Origin: Gerris lacustris
Lineage: Eukaryota; Arthropoda; Insecta; Hemiptera; Gerridae
Length of the DNA: 64,000 nt
Reading direction: 5' to 3'
Assembly (NCBI GenBank): GCA_951217055.1
Contig: OX578282.1
Location: 42,274,329-42,338,328 of the forward strand
This document shows, piece after piece, positions 1 to 12,700 of the stretch. A program made the position numbers and the translations under genes. The notes under the pieces are model-generated. The model had not been told where the DNA came from, ran no database searches, and was given only the letters and a program-made list of their open reading frames with translations. The number at the start of each line of letters is the position of its first letter. The stretch's first letter is position 1.

Positions 1-164
1 TGTGCGTAATATACTGTACAGTAGTATATTACACAGTACTATATTATAATGATATCAGTAAGCACATAACAATAAAATATAAGAAATAAAACGCTGCACC
101 TGAGAGATAAACTGTTACAACTATATTATTCAATTTTAAATGAGGGCTTTTTTCTATATCAATT

Positions 165-590
165 ATATTTTACTAACAATTTTGCTTCTGAGCTTATTGA
201 AGGTAATGGAAGATATTGTGATCGTTTTGAAGAACAAAAATATTGATGTCTCGGATTTTAAAAAATCCTAGCCAAAAATCTGTTTCAGACATAAGGGGAA
301 ATGTTAGGTAATGTGTCTGACGTTCAACATTTTTGTAAATCACCACCCCCAAAAATTACTTGTCTGATGTGGAAAAATGAAATTTGGATGGTCGGTTATA
401 ATTGGCCAAACGTTGGTCCCATATTAATTCCAACCTTCTGAGCACATTGGTTTCTTTTCAACAAGCGCAGAAACTTTATTTATAACACATCTTTAAAACT
501 ACTCATGTATATATAAAATTCTGATGGATAGTAAAAAGTAGCCAACAGATGGGCCTATATTAATTTCAACCGTCTGGACTTAGATAACCA
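165..590 (+). repeat. dispersed repeat family B, copy 1
   Basis: TTTTGCTTCTGAGCTTATTG, TGAAATTTGGATGGTCGGTT, GGTCCCATATTAATTCCAAC and AGTAGCCAACAGATGGGCCT recur in the same order at 39045-39330. Part of the unit (CCCATATTAATT.CAACC.TCT) occurs twice within this copy. Non-coding. Confidence 0.55.
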
Positions 591-3500
591 ATCTTATTTT
601 ATTCCTGTTTAGAATAGCTTAGAAATGTAAATATTGTTGTTTGTGTAAAATGTATAAAAATTGTGTAAAATTTTAGTTACAACAGTTTACCTTTTAGGGA
701 ACAGAATGTGTGCACGATCAGCTATTTTATTTTATATTATTTTACTCTTGAAAACATTAGGTTATTAAAGGACTGAGGCCACTTAACACATCTAATCAAA
801 GTAAGAAACATGGCTTAACTATCAGGGATTTGAACCAGGGGAATCTGGGATTGAGTTTTGAGTACACAAACTCCCTGCATGATATAGCATGATCAGACTA
901 GTTCCGTCCACTATGATAGGTCCATCAGTGAATGATGAATTTTCGTGTTTTTTCATGAATTTTTGTGAATATTCTGAAAAACTGTTTATCAACAAGAGGG
1001 AGTAGTATAATAAGTCTAGATTTTCTAGAGAAGATAGTGTCAGCAGACTTTGTGAATACATTTCAAACCCATTACACAGATCATTTTCAAGGGAGTTGCT
1101 CATGATAAGACTCAACTGAACATTACTCTCATCTCTGATAAAGTCCCTCCAAAAGATTTAGACGTATTAGACTCTAGCTGTGTATAGCTACGCTAAAGAA
1201 AGATCTGGTACTTCTTAGCTATCTATACTTACTTATAGATACTTACTTATTTATATTGTTACTCCCTTATTTTTACTTTTTTTTTTTTCTAGAATATAAA
1301 TGACTTTGACTAAATAACTATTAAGACAAAGGGATGTTTAGTCCAATGTACTTTGGGACAAAGGAATATCACACTTCTGTTTTTATAAAGGGACTAACAG
1401 TCTAAAGAAGAACATTCAGTACTTCTTCTTGATTGTTACTCCCCTCTTTTTTTTATATAGGGGAAGTAACAATCTAAAGAAGTGTAACATACTTAATCTC
1501 GAAGAATAACATACTTTATTATTTTTATTCAGCAAAAGAAAAATTCAACTTAGTTGGTTCCATTTTCTTGAAAACTGAGTAGGATAAGCAAATTTTTTAA
1601 AGTGATATTTATTTCATGGTTCATAACCAACAATCAGTGTAATCACTACTAGGGAAAACATTTCACCGTTCTGGATATCAAACTATAATAGTTATTATTT
1701 TTTTTAGACTTTGATCTAAATAAAAAAAGCTTTTAAGTCTCAACTGCAACAATTTGAAATTTTATATTCGTACATAGGCATTTTCAAGTACTTACACATG
1801 TAATTGTTAAGGTAATATATTAACAAGAATTAAAATAACAGTCAAAAATAATACTCAAACTAAATAGAGCATCCTTATATGTTTCTATGCTTTTAATTTC
1901 TATACAAATGCACATATAAATCTTTTATCAAAAAATAGAATCAATTTATTATTATTTATATGAATTTCAAACTAGACTCAACTCAAGCTTGGTACTTGTT
2001 TAAACTTTAAAGTCTTCTCTGTATTTTTTGTTAATCTGTACAAATATGATGAACTTGGTCACCTCTAATGCAATACGGTTCATTAAAATATCATTATTTA
2101 TATTTTCTTACAAGGATGCAGGAAATGAATAGATGATTTAACTCATCATTAAAATAAATAATTTCAATCTCCAGGAATGGATTCAATTAATTCAGGAAGG
2201 ATTGAATATTTAAAGATTTTCATGAGATATAATACAAGTATTTATTTACTTTTGTTGGTTGTATGTTTATTCCTAAAACCAATTATTTTACTTAAACTAC
2301 ATTCAAATATCTTTAAGTGTATTAAAATTACAAGCTAGATATCTCTTATATTTAGATCAAATTAAAAGTACACAAATAACAGCTCTATTTACTAAAAAAA
2401 ACCCAAAGCACATTTTAATGTAGTTTAATTCTATAAAAATATTTAAACAAACAAAACAAATAAGGATGCTCTAAAAAAAAAAAAAATTAAAAAAGGGAAT
2501 GTGAAAATTTAAACATCACATCTATAATGATATATTACTAAATTCATGTTCAATCTTTAATTTTTGTTATTAATGTAAAACAATGATTTAAGATTTAAAA
2601 TTGTGTATATATATATATATTGTTTTGAATATTTAATACAATTAAAAATTGGTAATTAATTTGGTGTTAAAGGTAAAGAGTACAAGTTAAAAATATATCA
2701 CATTTTATAGGAGAGTATTATATTAAAGGTTTTAATGCCCTGTTATTTATTTATTTTTTTTTTTAACAAATTATGATTTCTGTTTTTTTTTTTTTGTTTT
2801 TTTTCAACACTGCTGTATAATTATTGTTTTATATGGAAACAAAATGTTTGTTAAATGTGTGCTTTTAGAACAATGTTGAATAATTCACTAGATATTTCTG
2901 GAGACAATCTTGAGGTCTTCAAGAGGCAGTAGGCTGTAATGTTTAGAGCCATTACTATGGTCAACTTAAGGCTTTCTACTGATTTGAGCCATTAGCAACT
3001 CAAACTAGTAATTTGATTTAGTAACTAATAACTCACTCTTAGCTGCTTTTTTGAGAATGATTTCCGATATGTATTTCAATACTAAATTATTAACCCAATC
3101 CCAGACATTATCATAGGTTCCAAATTAAATAGTATTTAGCGACAGAAATCTATGTTCTAAAATGGGTGACTAGAAATCATAATTATGGTAAAAATGCATT
3201 TTATAAATTAAATATTTCGACTTACTTTTTAATCCTAAACACCAAATAAATAAAAAAAAAAAACTACACCTTCAAACACATTACTAAAAAAAAAGAAGGA
3301 AAATGCAATTATAACATTTTTATTTATACCAGATTTTCTTTACATCAAATTAATAATTTAATCTTGATTTTGGTTTAGTTTATACATTCATTTGTTAATT
3401 GAGAACCAGCTCTTGCTTAGGAAAAAAAGTTAAAATATTTCATTCTCGATACAATAATATTGAATAAACCCTCGATACCAAAAAGAGGATTTCTACTAAT

Positions 3501-3897
3501 AAAATACCTATTTAAAAAATAAAAATAAAATGTTGTGATAATTGTTATCAATTTAGAGCAACAAAGATATTAGTTATTTTCTTAATTAGTTATGCCCATA
3601 TTGAATGAACCAATAACGTTTTACTATTTTCATGAAGGAAGTCTGTCATCGGTCAGCATTTCAATATGGCCAAACTCTTAAAATATGATTTATTTAACTA
3701 ATTGTAAATAAATACAAATAATAATGAAAAAGGAAACAGAAGAGTAATTGAGGATATAGTATAGATAATTTTATAACATTGTCCATTAAACCCTAAAAAT
3801 TGATTACCATCAATGTGAACGAAATCTCTCAGAATAGTCCTCTGATCATTATGTTGTAACAGAAACTAAGAAAAGCCATTGCAGAAAGTATGGCTCT

Positions 3898-3927
3898 AAT
3901 TTTCTATGGCTCAGCCATAGAAAATTT
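3898..3927. repeat. 30-bp palindrome
   Basis: AATTTTCTATGGCTCAGCCA then TAGAAAATT: inverted arms of about 14 bases. It lies about 90 bp before the CTGAAGATGCTTC repeat copy 1. Confidence 0.6.
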
Positions 3928-4009
3928 AATTGATGTGTGAATTTTCCAAAGTTAATGATTAAGAGTAAGTAATGAATGAACTTAAATGAAATCTGCATAG
4001 TTATACACC

Positions 4010-4060
4010 ATACCCCTGAAGATGCTTCCAGTAGTAGAGGCGAAATGTCCGACTTCGAAC
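4010..4060 (+). repeat. CTGAAGATGCTTC repeat, copy 1 (hammerhead-like)
   Basis: CCCCTGAAGATGCTTCCAGT then AGTAGAGGCGAAATGTCCG. It contains the hammerhead core halves CUGAAGA (CUGANGA) and GAAA, separated by GCUUC ... GAGGC, which can pair as stem II. The 5' partner of stem III was not found, so it is probably a truncated retroelement end. Confidence 0.5.
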
Positions 4061-6620
4061 CCATTGTAACGAGGATTTCACCCGAAACCAATTTATTCAT
4101 TACAACTCAACCCATGGAAGCCTAAACACTAAATTATAGTTAGTGTTTAAGGTTTTGACTGAAAACACCTGAAGCCACTAGGACACATTGAAATCATATT
4201 CTCAGTTATACTCTATTAACTATAATTGCAAACGAAAGTTTATTTTACAAAACACATAAGGCAAAGCAAATTATAAAAGAAGGAATAAAAACCAGAGAAT
4301 CCTACATTTATCATGTTTAGATCCGGGGATCGTTTCCCAGGAGGAGGGGGTGCATTTTTATTTGTCTTTCTCTTTGATAAAATAATAATAATGATTTAAC
4401 TGTTAATGCATTACCCTTAATTAAAATTTTCTTGATTTTTTTTTTTTAATTAAAGCCTGATTTTTAAACAAAAAATTTTCTAATTAACTTAAAATTTCAT
4501 TTCTACACTATATCCACAATTAACTAAAATATATTTAAATTTTTGATAACATCATATCACACATTAAAAAAAAACATACAAAAATAATAAATAACACTGG
4601 TATAATATTGATTAAAATGTCTCTAAGTGTTGGCAAACTTGTTCATAAAAAATAAAAAAAATGACTAAATTTAAATCGTAATCAAAATAATATCATTTAA
4701 TTTTTTTTAAACTTAAGATCTTAAATTAATTTATACGATTATAAATTATATAAAAAAAAATCCCTTTTAATAGTCGAATCCCCCCTCTCAACTTAAGAAA
4801 AGTTACTCTGTACTTTATTGTTCAAATTATTTCTAGATATTTCGATTATCGTTGAAAGGTTTATTATTCTTACTGTTGATTCTTGAATAATTAGATCTCT
4901 TGTGCTTTTTACAATACTCCAACAAGAAATAAGCATTAGATAGAGTTGGCTTCAATGAAGGAAAAGAAGAATATAGAGTTATAAGAGTCGGGAAGGCTTG
5001 TAAACTTAACATATCAGCGTACTCAACCTGAAATCACCAGACCCCTTCTAAGAATGCTAAAACAACCTGCTGCATTCAATTTTCATTATCGACTCATTGA
5101 CTATTCATGTTATTATACTAATAGCATGTTTGAAATTAAAATGGTTTTGTTGGATACACCTTTTGTAACATAGGGTTTCGAAACTAAACGCTAATTAATT
5201 AAACTGTGGGGAATATTAGAGATTTACTTTTGTGAAATTTTTGGTGTGAAGAAAAAGATTCACACAACTGTGACGATATGTTCATCTCCAAATTACAAAA
5301 AAATACTTTCAGACAGGAATTTGTTTCAAGTTTGCAGGACACTTAATAGCTTTAAAAATGGGAAATATTTAAAATTATCCACTTCTAGACTTGTTCTTAA
5401 TAGAAAAGCTAGGTATTACTGATATATGAGGTAAGCTACAATGCCATATTTCAGTTCCCAAACTATCAATGATCACCTATGATTGTTCACATCTAAGTTA
5501 CTATTATAAAATTTATTTAATACTATAACCTTTACTGTTACAACAATTTATATTTCTCATCTTCTTAAAACACCGTAATTCTAATATTATCCTTAACATT
5601 TAAACTAAAGCAGAAACAAAATTGGTAAAAATAAAAGCAAGAGATTCCACGGAACTAAGATGTCAAAAAATAGGACCAAAGACATATCATCTTAGTTAGA
5701 ATATTATAATTAGAACAAGAGATCCGTATTCTTAATTAAAAATAATAAAACTTCAATTACAAACAACCAGAAGTAATTTAGGCATTAAAATACAAAAATT
5801 CCACACACAAAAAACATAAAATTTTTCATATCCAATACCTGAAAGAAATTATTATATCCAATAAACCCTTTTTTTATTTCATTAATTTAAAATCTTTTAT
5901 TTATTTTTATCTTGTCTTTATAAATTAATTAAATTATATCAATTTTCAAGTTATTAAATTTTAATTTTAATAAAATAAAAATTTAATAACATGAAAAACA
6001 AATAAACAATAATTCTATTACATATAAAAAAAGGAAAAAAAAAGAATTTATCTTAAAAAAAGAGATATCACAAAAGTTTCAAAAGTAAATCTACGTTTAA
6101 AACTTTTTTTATTTATTTATTATTATTTGTTTTATATTTAAGGAGGTTTACCATATTTTTATTTATATTTTATACTTCTATTTAATTTTATTACGTTAAT
6201 TTATAGTTTTATTATTTTATTTGGTTTTCAAATTTAAAAAAATTAAGTATTTTTTTTTTCTTATAAAAAGAACCACACAAAAAATACATCACAGAGGAAG
6301 AGAAAATGAAACAAATTTAGTTTGATAAGGACCAAAAATAGAGTTAATTTTTTAAGTAGATTTTTTTCTTTGGGACGATAAATTTAAAAAAAGATTAATA
6401 AATAATAGACCAGGCAATGATTTAAATTAAGATAAAAAAGGGGAAATATCTAAAATAATAAATAACGATTTATAAAAATAAAAATAATGGATTTTCGGAG
6501 AGAAGTAAAAGAAAATGGATGGAGATGATAATATGTATGTTGAAAGGTCGTTTTAGTTTGTACTGGGTGTGGAGGCACGTGGTAAGAGGTTGTGGTGCGG
6601 GTCAATGTTGTCAAAGGTCG

Positions 6621-6775
6621 CTACCTGCGGTGTATTAAACCATTGGTGTGTTGACCCGGTGCGGTTCCCCGGACTACAACTGAGGTTTGACTGTCTCGAG
6701 AGTTGTTTTGTGCTTCCACTGTTCCGCCCTGAGGCATATGATACATTTCCAGTTCCACCAGAAGAGGAAAGTGAT
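6621..6775 (-). CDS. CNOT6: CNOT6 terminal coding exon: catalytic His and C-terminal tail
   Basis: Acceptor TTGATTGCAG. The first full codons give HFPLLVELEM after the split Asp, completing the SDHF catalytic motif. About 40 further residues follow, ending TNGLIHRR, then TAG. The basic NG...RR ending resembles the vertebrate C-terminus, which supports this as the true end. The preceding AG sits in a TTTTATTTGATTGCAG-type tract. The 3' UTR should lie below 6620; many AATAAA-like words occur in the AT-rich DNA at 6050-6300, so no poly(A) site can be chosen. Confidence 0.9.
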
Positions 6776-9700
6776 CTGCAATCAAATAAAATAAATGAAG
6801 TAACCATACACAAATACAAACAATTCTTATCAAATGTAAATAACTGATTCCTTAACTAAAATAAATAATTACACTAATAGAAAACCTCCTCTGTTAAATA
6901 TTTTGATTACATTTGCGAACTTTTAAGTAAAAGAAATCAAATAATAAAGCTCAAAGAGAGCAAATCATAAATTCAGGTTATAAATAACAGAGAACCTAGC
7001 AGAGGATTCTTGAAAAAAAACAACAAAACTTCATAATATTGCTTTTAACTGTATGAGCATATTGATGTTTAAAAATAAATGAAAATAATGAGGATGGGAA
7101 AGAGATGAGAGGGAATACATATATAAGAATGTTGTATGAAAAGAGCAGCAAAGATAAATTTAGTTAAAGATATTGCTTTCATAACAAAGGGCTCCTTACA
7201 TTGTTTATATTTAAAAGGTATACGTGAGGGTTGAAACCTGCACTGAGGGGTTTTCATCCAACTCTATCCTGTCTTTTCTTTTATCATTGAAGCGAGCGTC
7301 TTGCAATAAATATGTATTGAGAAATTAGTTAATCATAATAAGTTGTTAGTTAAAGAGGGTGACTGCAGTAAAGAGGCGAGTAATGAGGGAACAGGGCCAA
7401 CTCCATTTAAAATATATCACTTTACAACACAAAAAAATCCTGAAAGCTTTAGCCCTTGGTTAACGGCTTTCTACAGAAAATTCTAGGGGTCTTTTAGCCC
7501 AAAACTATTTCCAATGGGGAGCTCTGGAGATGAACAGCTGAGGAACCTGCTGCAAAGGAGATTCAGGGCAGAAAATGGCGCTGGGTTGGGCACATGCTCA
7601 GGAAGTAACAAGGAACTAGTGAAAGATTAGCATTGGCGTGGAACCCGCAGGGGAGCAAGGGACATGGAAGGCACAGAACAACCTGGAGGCGGAGTGTAAG
7701 CAAGGAGTTAGCAAATTTAGGAAAGACCTCAAAGGAGGCCAAAGCTTTGGCCAAAATCAGGGATTGAAGGCACTGCTTTGTTGAGGCTATGCTCCCAAAG
7801 GAGCGATAGTACATAAGTCAATTAAGTCATGTGTGAGGAGTGTTCATTTCCTCTGTTTTATAAACACCCAATTCAGTTAGGTTAAGGGTAAGGATAGTAT
7901 TAAAAGTATTTAGTTTGAGATGCATAAGTCAACATTTTCATTCTCTTTTTCAAAACGAGATAAACAAAAGTAAAACAGGACAGAGTTCAAGAAAATACAA
8001 TAAGGAGGAGGATTTTATGTATTAGAGCCAGCAAAAAATCATCATTGCTCCCATATAATTAGGCTTGCAAAACCTATATTAAATAGATTAAATTAAAGAA
8101 ACAAACACATTAAGTGAATTTTACTAAGCAACATAATAATATGGTGGGCATGAACATGCCCACTGCGCTATATAGACTCTATAAGAACAACTGAAGCAAC
8201 CCAACTGTAAGATAGAGCAATAATAATAGTTCTCTGCAGCATCACATATGTAACTATAAATTGGGGACCGACGAAGCAAAGTGGTTCGAGCAGTGTTTCC
8301 CAACCCTATGGTCGCGACCCAAAATAGGGTCGTGGCCAAATATTTTAGGGTCGCTAAAATTTTTTGTAATTATAGACAAAAATAAAAAAATTCTTAAAAA
8401 ACATAAAATATAAATCAGTTCAATAGAATTAAAATATGTAAATTTAATTTAACAAAGTAAAAATAATAAAATGATATAGATAAATTGATATGGATAAAGG
8501 AATGTTATTGGGAAAAGACAAAAACAAATACTTACTTGAAATGTTGATAAAAATAAAGTGACAAAATAAGGGCAAATATTGCAACGAGGAGTAATAGTAT
8601 TTCCTAAAAGCTTTAATTTCTTTTCATTAAACTTCCGACAAAGAGTCATCAGCTCACCAACATAAGTTCAGGAAGGCTCTTTATGATATAATAAAAGTAC
8701 CGGTGTGGAAATGCCACATATGACTTGAAATGTTGTGGTATTGTGATGAGATGTTGACAGGGGCGGATGGGGGCACCGGGAAGACAGGAAATTTCCCGAT
8801 GCGCCGCTAAGCCAATTATAAAAAAAAATTGGTCCGACAATTTGGAAAAAAAATTCTCATATCAATATGGTATTTCATCAGTGCGGTACCAGTGATACAA
8901 TAGCTCAATCTATCACTTCTTACTAAATGTGTAAGCAACGTTTCTAACAGCAATAGATGGGTCATAAAGACAAAAAGTATTTAGAAAACTCATTAGATAA
9001 TATTGCGCCGCTGGTATGTTTTCCCGAGCCGGACGCTACCTTCCCATCCACCCCTGCATGTTGTGGTGTTTATACTCGATATTTGGTAATCATGATAACA
9101 TTCATTCAAAAGTAGTCTAAAAGCTTACAAGCTGCGTATTTTAACGCAAAAATTGTTTGGATACGATCAACTGGACGGACACATTTGCCCAAAGAATTTT
9201 TTTTTTATAAAAAAAACCCACTAAAATGCCAATATCTCACAAACAGCCAGTCCGATTGTGCTCAAAAAGTATAGGTACAATCTACCATGTAGGACACATA
9301 TACACCCCAAAGGAAATTGAAATAAAATGAAGCCTACTGAAGTTATCGTCGACAGAACGATTTCGTGCTTAAGTGGCTGTAGCTTCGAAACGTCGTGAAC
9401 TACGATGTTCGGGTTTGCACCATCAAAAGTTTTTCTGACAAAAGTTCTAAAAAATGCCGCAAACCGCGTCTCAATACGATCTCTTGAAGCGATGTTATAA
9501 AGGTTAATGTTCCGAACGAACGTATGTACGTACAAACAAACATAAATGTATATGAAACGGATTTTTATGATATCCCGGGGTTCGTAAGACCCCTCCTTCA
9601 CAGAGATCTCGGAATCACGTTTCGGAGGGTATCACCATACTTCCATTTTCATGGAAGTAAAAAAAACTGCTATAAAAAAATAAACAAATCAAGCAATGCC

Positions 9701-12700
9701 ATTAACCGAATTAAGATGATGAATTTGCACGTTTGTTTAAAAATCAGCCTACAGTCCCTCTTCCCTAATCAAGTAATGATTTTAGTAGCATTAGGCTTTA
9801 GGCGCCATGTATATCCCTGCAATCTTTAGGGTATGCAATATGCAATACACCATATTCCCGGTAGGGTCGCGAAAATATAGAGGATACATTTTTAGGGTCC
9901 CAGCATCAAAAAGGTTGGGAAAAGCTGAGAGTACTCTCAACTCCCTCTGAAACCAAGGCCTTAATGTTGACATATCTGGTGAGTTCGAATCCCAGAAAGG
10001 TGTCATGTTTCACCCTAATGAGTAATGTCGCCGGACCCCCTGTCCTGTAATAAATAACCTAAATGATGTATTGATCTGGACGTAAAAGAAATAGCAATAT
10101 ATATTGTAGTGTCTCATTACACCACATATTTAAAATGATGCGTTAAAGGTCGTATTTAATATGAAAAATATAAGATTTTAAAACAGGTTATATTAATGTA
10201 AGGTTTGGTTTTTTATGTGAAATGATTTTTAAGTCTATCAGGCTATGTAGGTTGCCTGTATTCTTTCTTTTAGCGCTCTGTTAAGATTAATGTTGTATTA
10301 GATGACGTGTTGGATTGGCGATCTAGTTCATTTTAGTTGATTCAATAACATGTATAATTCAAGTATTTATGAATCATAATTTAAATATTTCTTCGATGGT
10401 GAATTTTTATTGAGATTAGATTAAATTAATTAAAATAATATTGTTTTAATTCATGAGAAGTTTAAGTCTATTAAATTTTGTAATTTCCGAATGTCATATG
10501 TTGGCATTCCTGAGATAAGAAAAGTCTATATATTGGGGTGGTTTCTGAGAAGGAACGCTTGACTCCAGGAAGACTTCCCCGAGGTATGAGTTCAATCTCG
10601 TCCAAGAACGTTAAAGTTTTTTTGTACTTTTTGTATAAAAAATTCAGTTTTATATGTTACCATCATTTTTCTTTGATGAAGTACATAGTTGTAGTTGCCA
10701 ATGTGGCATTTCTTTTCTAGAATCTTGGTTTTTTTTTTTGTTTTTTTTTTGAAGGGGGAAATGCTGCATTGCACCTTCAGAGGGCTTACGATAGCCCCCT
10801 GGTGTGTGAGACTCTTACTCACTAAAAACCCCTCCCATTCAGGCCTTGAGTCCACTCCGGAAACGCTTTCACATTACTTCAGAGAGGAGGCCTCGTATTG
10901 AGCTCTGTAGGCTTTTCTTCTTTTTGCATTCCCTCTTGTACTAATTATAATTATACTTTTTTTTCCTTAGGAGACAATCTCCTCTTCAGATTTTTTCTGT
11001 CTCAGAATTTCTTCGACGAAGGTCTCTACGTTTCTCCATCGTTCCTGGCTGCTGAGCATATTTTTTATCACGTCCTCAGGAGTTAGCTGACCAATCTCTT
11101 CCTCCAGTCTCCTTCTCTCTGCAGCCCATCTTGAAGCCAAGCGAAGAAGGTGTGGTGTACGTCATCGATGTCGGAATCGCCATAGGGGCATGCCGGGCTT
11201 TCTTTCTTACCCATACTATAGAGGTAGGCTTGGAAATTTCCATGGCCAGATAGGAACTGTGTCAGGTAGTAGTTAATATCCCCAAACCTACGACCTGTCC
11301 ACTCTGCTAGGTTCCCTATCAACCTCTTAGTCCATCTTCATCTGCTTTCTCTATTCCACCGTTCTTGCCATTTCCGCATGGTGAGGTTTCGCTCTTCTCG
11401 TCTGGCTTCTTCAAGTTCAGCTCTCTGTTCATGAATGCGTTTCCCCTCTGATGCCAAGAGGTCGATAGGGATCACTCCTGCTATGACCATTACAGCTGGT
11501 TCTGACACCGTGCATTATGAGCTTGCCACTCTGAGTGCTCCTCTTCTTTGTACGGAAGCCATCTTTTTCCTATATTTTTCTTTCCTTAGGGAGTCAGCCC
11601 ATATTTCGCATCCATATATAAGAGGATAGAGTGTGTGACCCTCATGAGGAGTTGCCTCCTGCTCGCTGTTGGTCCTCCTGTGATGGCCATTAGCCGACTC
11701 AAGGTAGTAGTCACTTTTGAGGCTTTATCCGAAGCGCACTTGATCTGTTCCCAGAAAGTGAGCTTAGTGTCTAGTCTTATGCCTAGATATTTCACTGCGT
11801 CTTTGGTCTCGAAAGTCTCTGCCCCCACTAACATGATGATGGTTGGTATTCGACGCCTTGTCAGCAGGACTATCTCCGTTTTCTCAGTTGCTAGACTTAG
11901 GCCATGCTCCACCATCCATGGGCACACTCTTCTCATAACTTGATTAAGTTTTCTAGAATCTTGTAAAATGTATTTATCAGATGATTTAACTTTCACCTTA
12001 CTCACAAGGAAAGCTTGAACAGCCGATTTAATCGTAAGTGATTTTTCTATGTATAACTTGAATTTATTGTATGATCGTAGTTTGATTAGTGAGGTAGTAA
12101 ATTTAGCCATTAGCTAATTTTCTTTATTTTATTTTTTTTAAAGGGCCATTACCGTCTTTTGGCATCATTCACCATTTTTACTACAAGTCAGCCACCTGAC
12201 GCTGCACGTGGTGATTTCTTCATCCAACTTCTTAAATTAATTTTTAATTAATGGTTAATCAACTTTAAGATTGCCATGAACGTAGCATAAAGCATAATTA
12301 GCTTTAAATTAAAAGTATAATTTAAATAAAATTATAATTATTAACACTGGGAGACAGACAGAGAAAAATAGACTCCAGTGCCGGGACTTGAACCACGGGC
12401 TTCTACATGGAAAGAGTGCTACATTGGAAATGTAGAGGCCTGTGGCTCAAGTCCCGGCACTGAAGTCTATATTTCTCTGTCTGTCTCCCAGTGTTAATAA
12501 TTATAATTTGATTTAAATTAAATTAAAATTATATTAAAATATAATGAATTTTGTTTAAAAGAGTCTTAAACTCAACACAACTCTACTCTGAGAATTTATT
12601 TCTAAATAAAGTAAAGAATTAGGAATATCATAGGTCAATGAAATTGAGTCATCATCTCATAATTGATAATTAAATCTTTATTCACATGTAATACAAATAA

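Larger units (their letters stand above)
1..6500. other. region beyond the 3' end of CNOT6, no gene recognised
   Basis: Very AT-rich DNA with T- and A-runs. Apart from repeat family B (165-590), the palindrome at 3898 and the CTGAAGATGCTTC copy at 4010, I see nothing definable. The part nearest 6620 should contain the CNOT6 3' UTR. Short frames (822-1115, 3849-4100, both minus) look like noise. Confidence 0.5.

Noticed and set aside
6553..6847. Open frames of 88 and 92 residues over the last CNOT6 exon
   Set aside because: They overlap the true terminal exon in other frames; only the 6621-6775 frame continues the SDHF motif.
9221..9601. 126-residue minus-strand frame as a membrane protein gene
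   Set aside because: It lies inside the hAT-like element in repeat-type sequence, and hydrophobicity comes from AT-rich codons; no family match.
11635..11943. 102-residue plus-strand frame
   Set aside because: Antisense shadow of the R1 reverse transcriptase remnant.
12006..12110. Minus-strand 35-codon exon candidate starting MAKFTTSLIKLRSYNK with a GTGAGT donor
   Set aside because: The open frame is long only because it runs into the R1 LINE at 11948. The first part matches no family I recognise and there is no partner exon.
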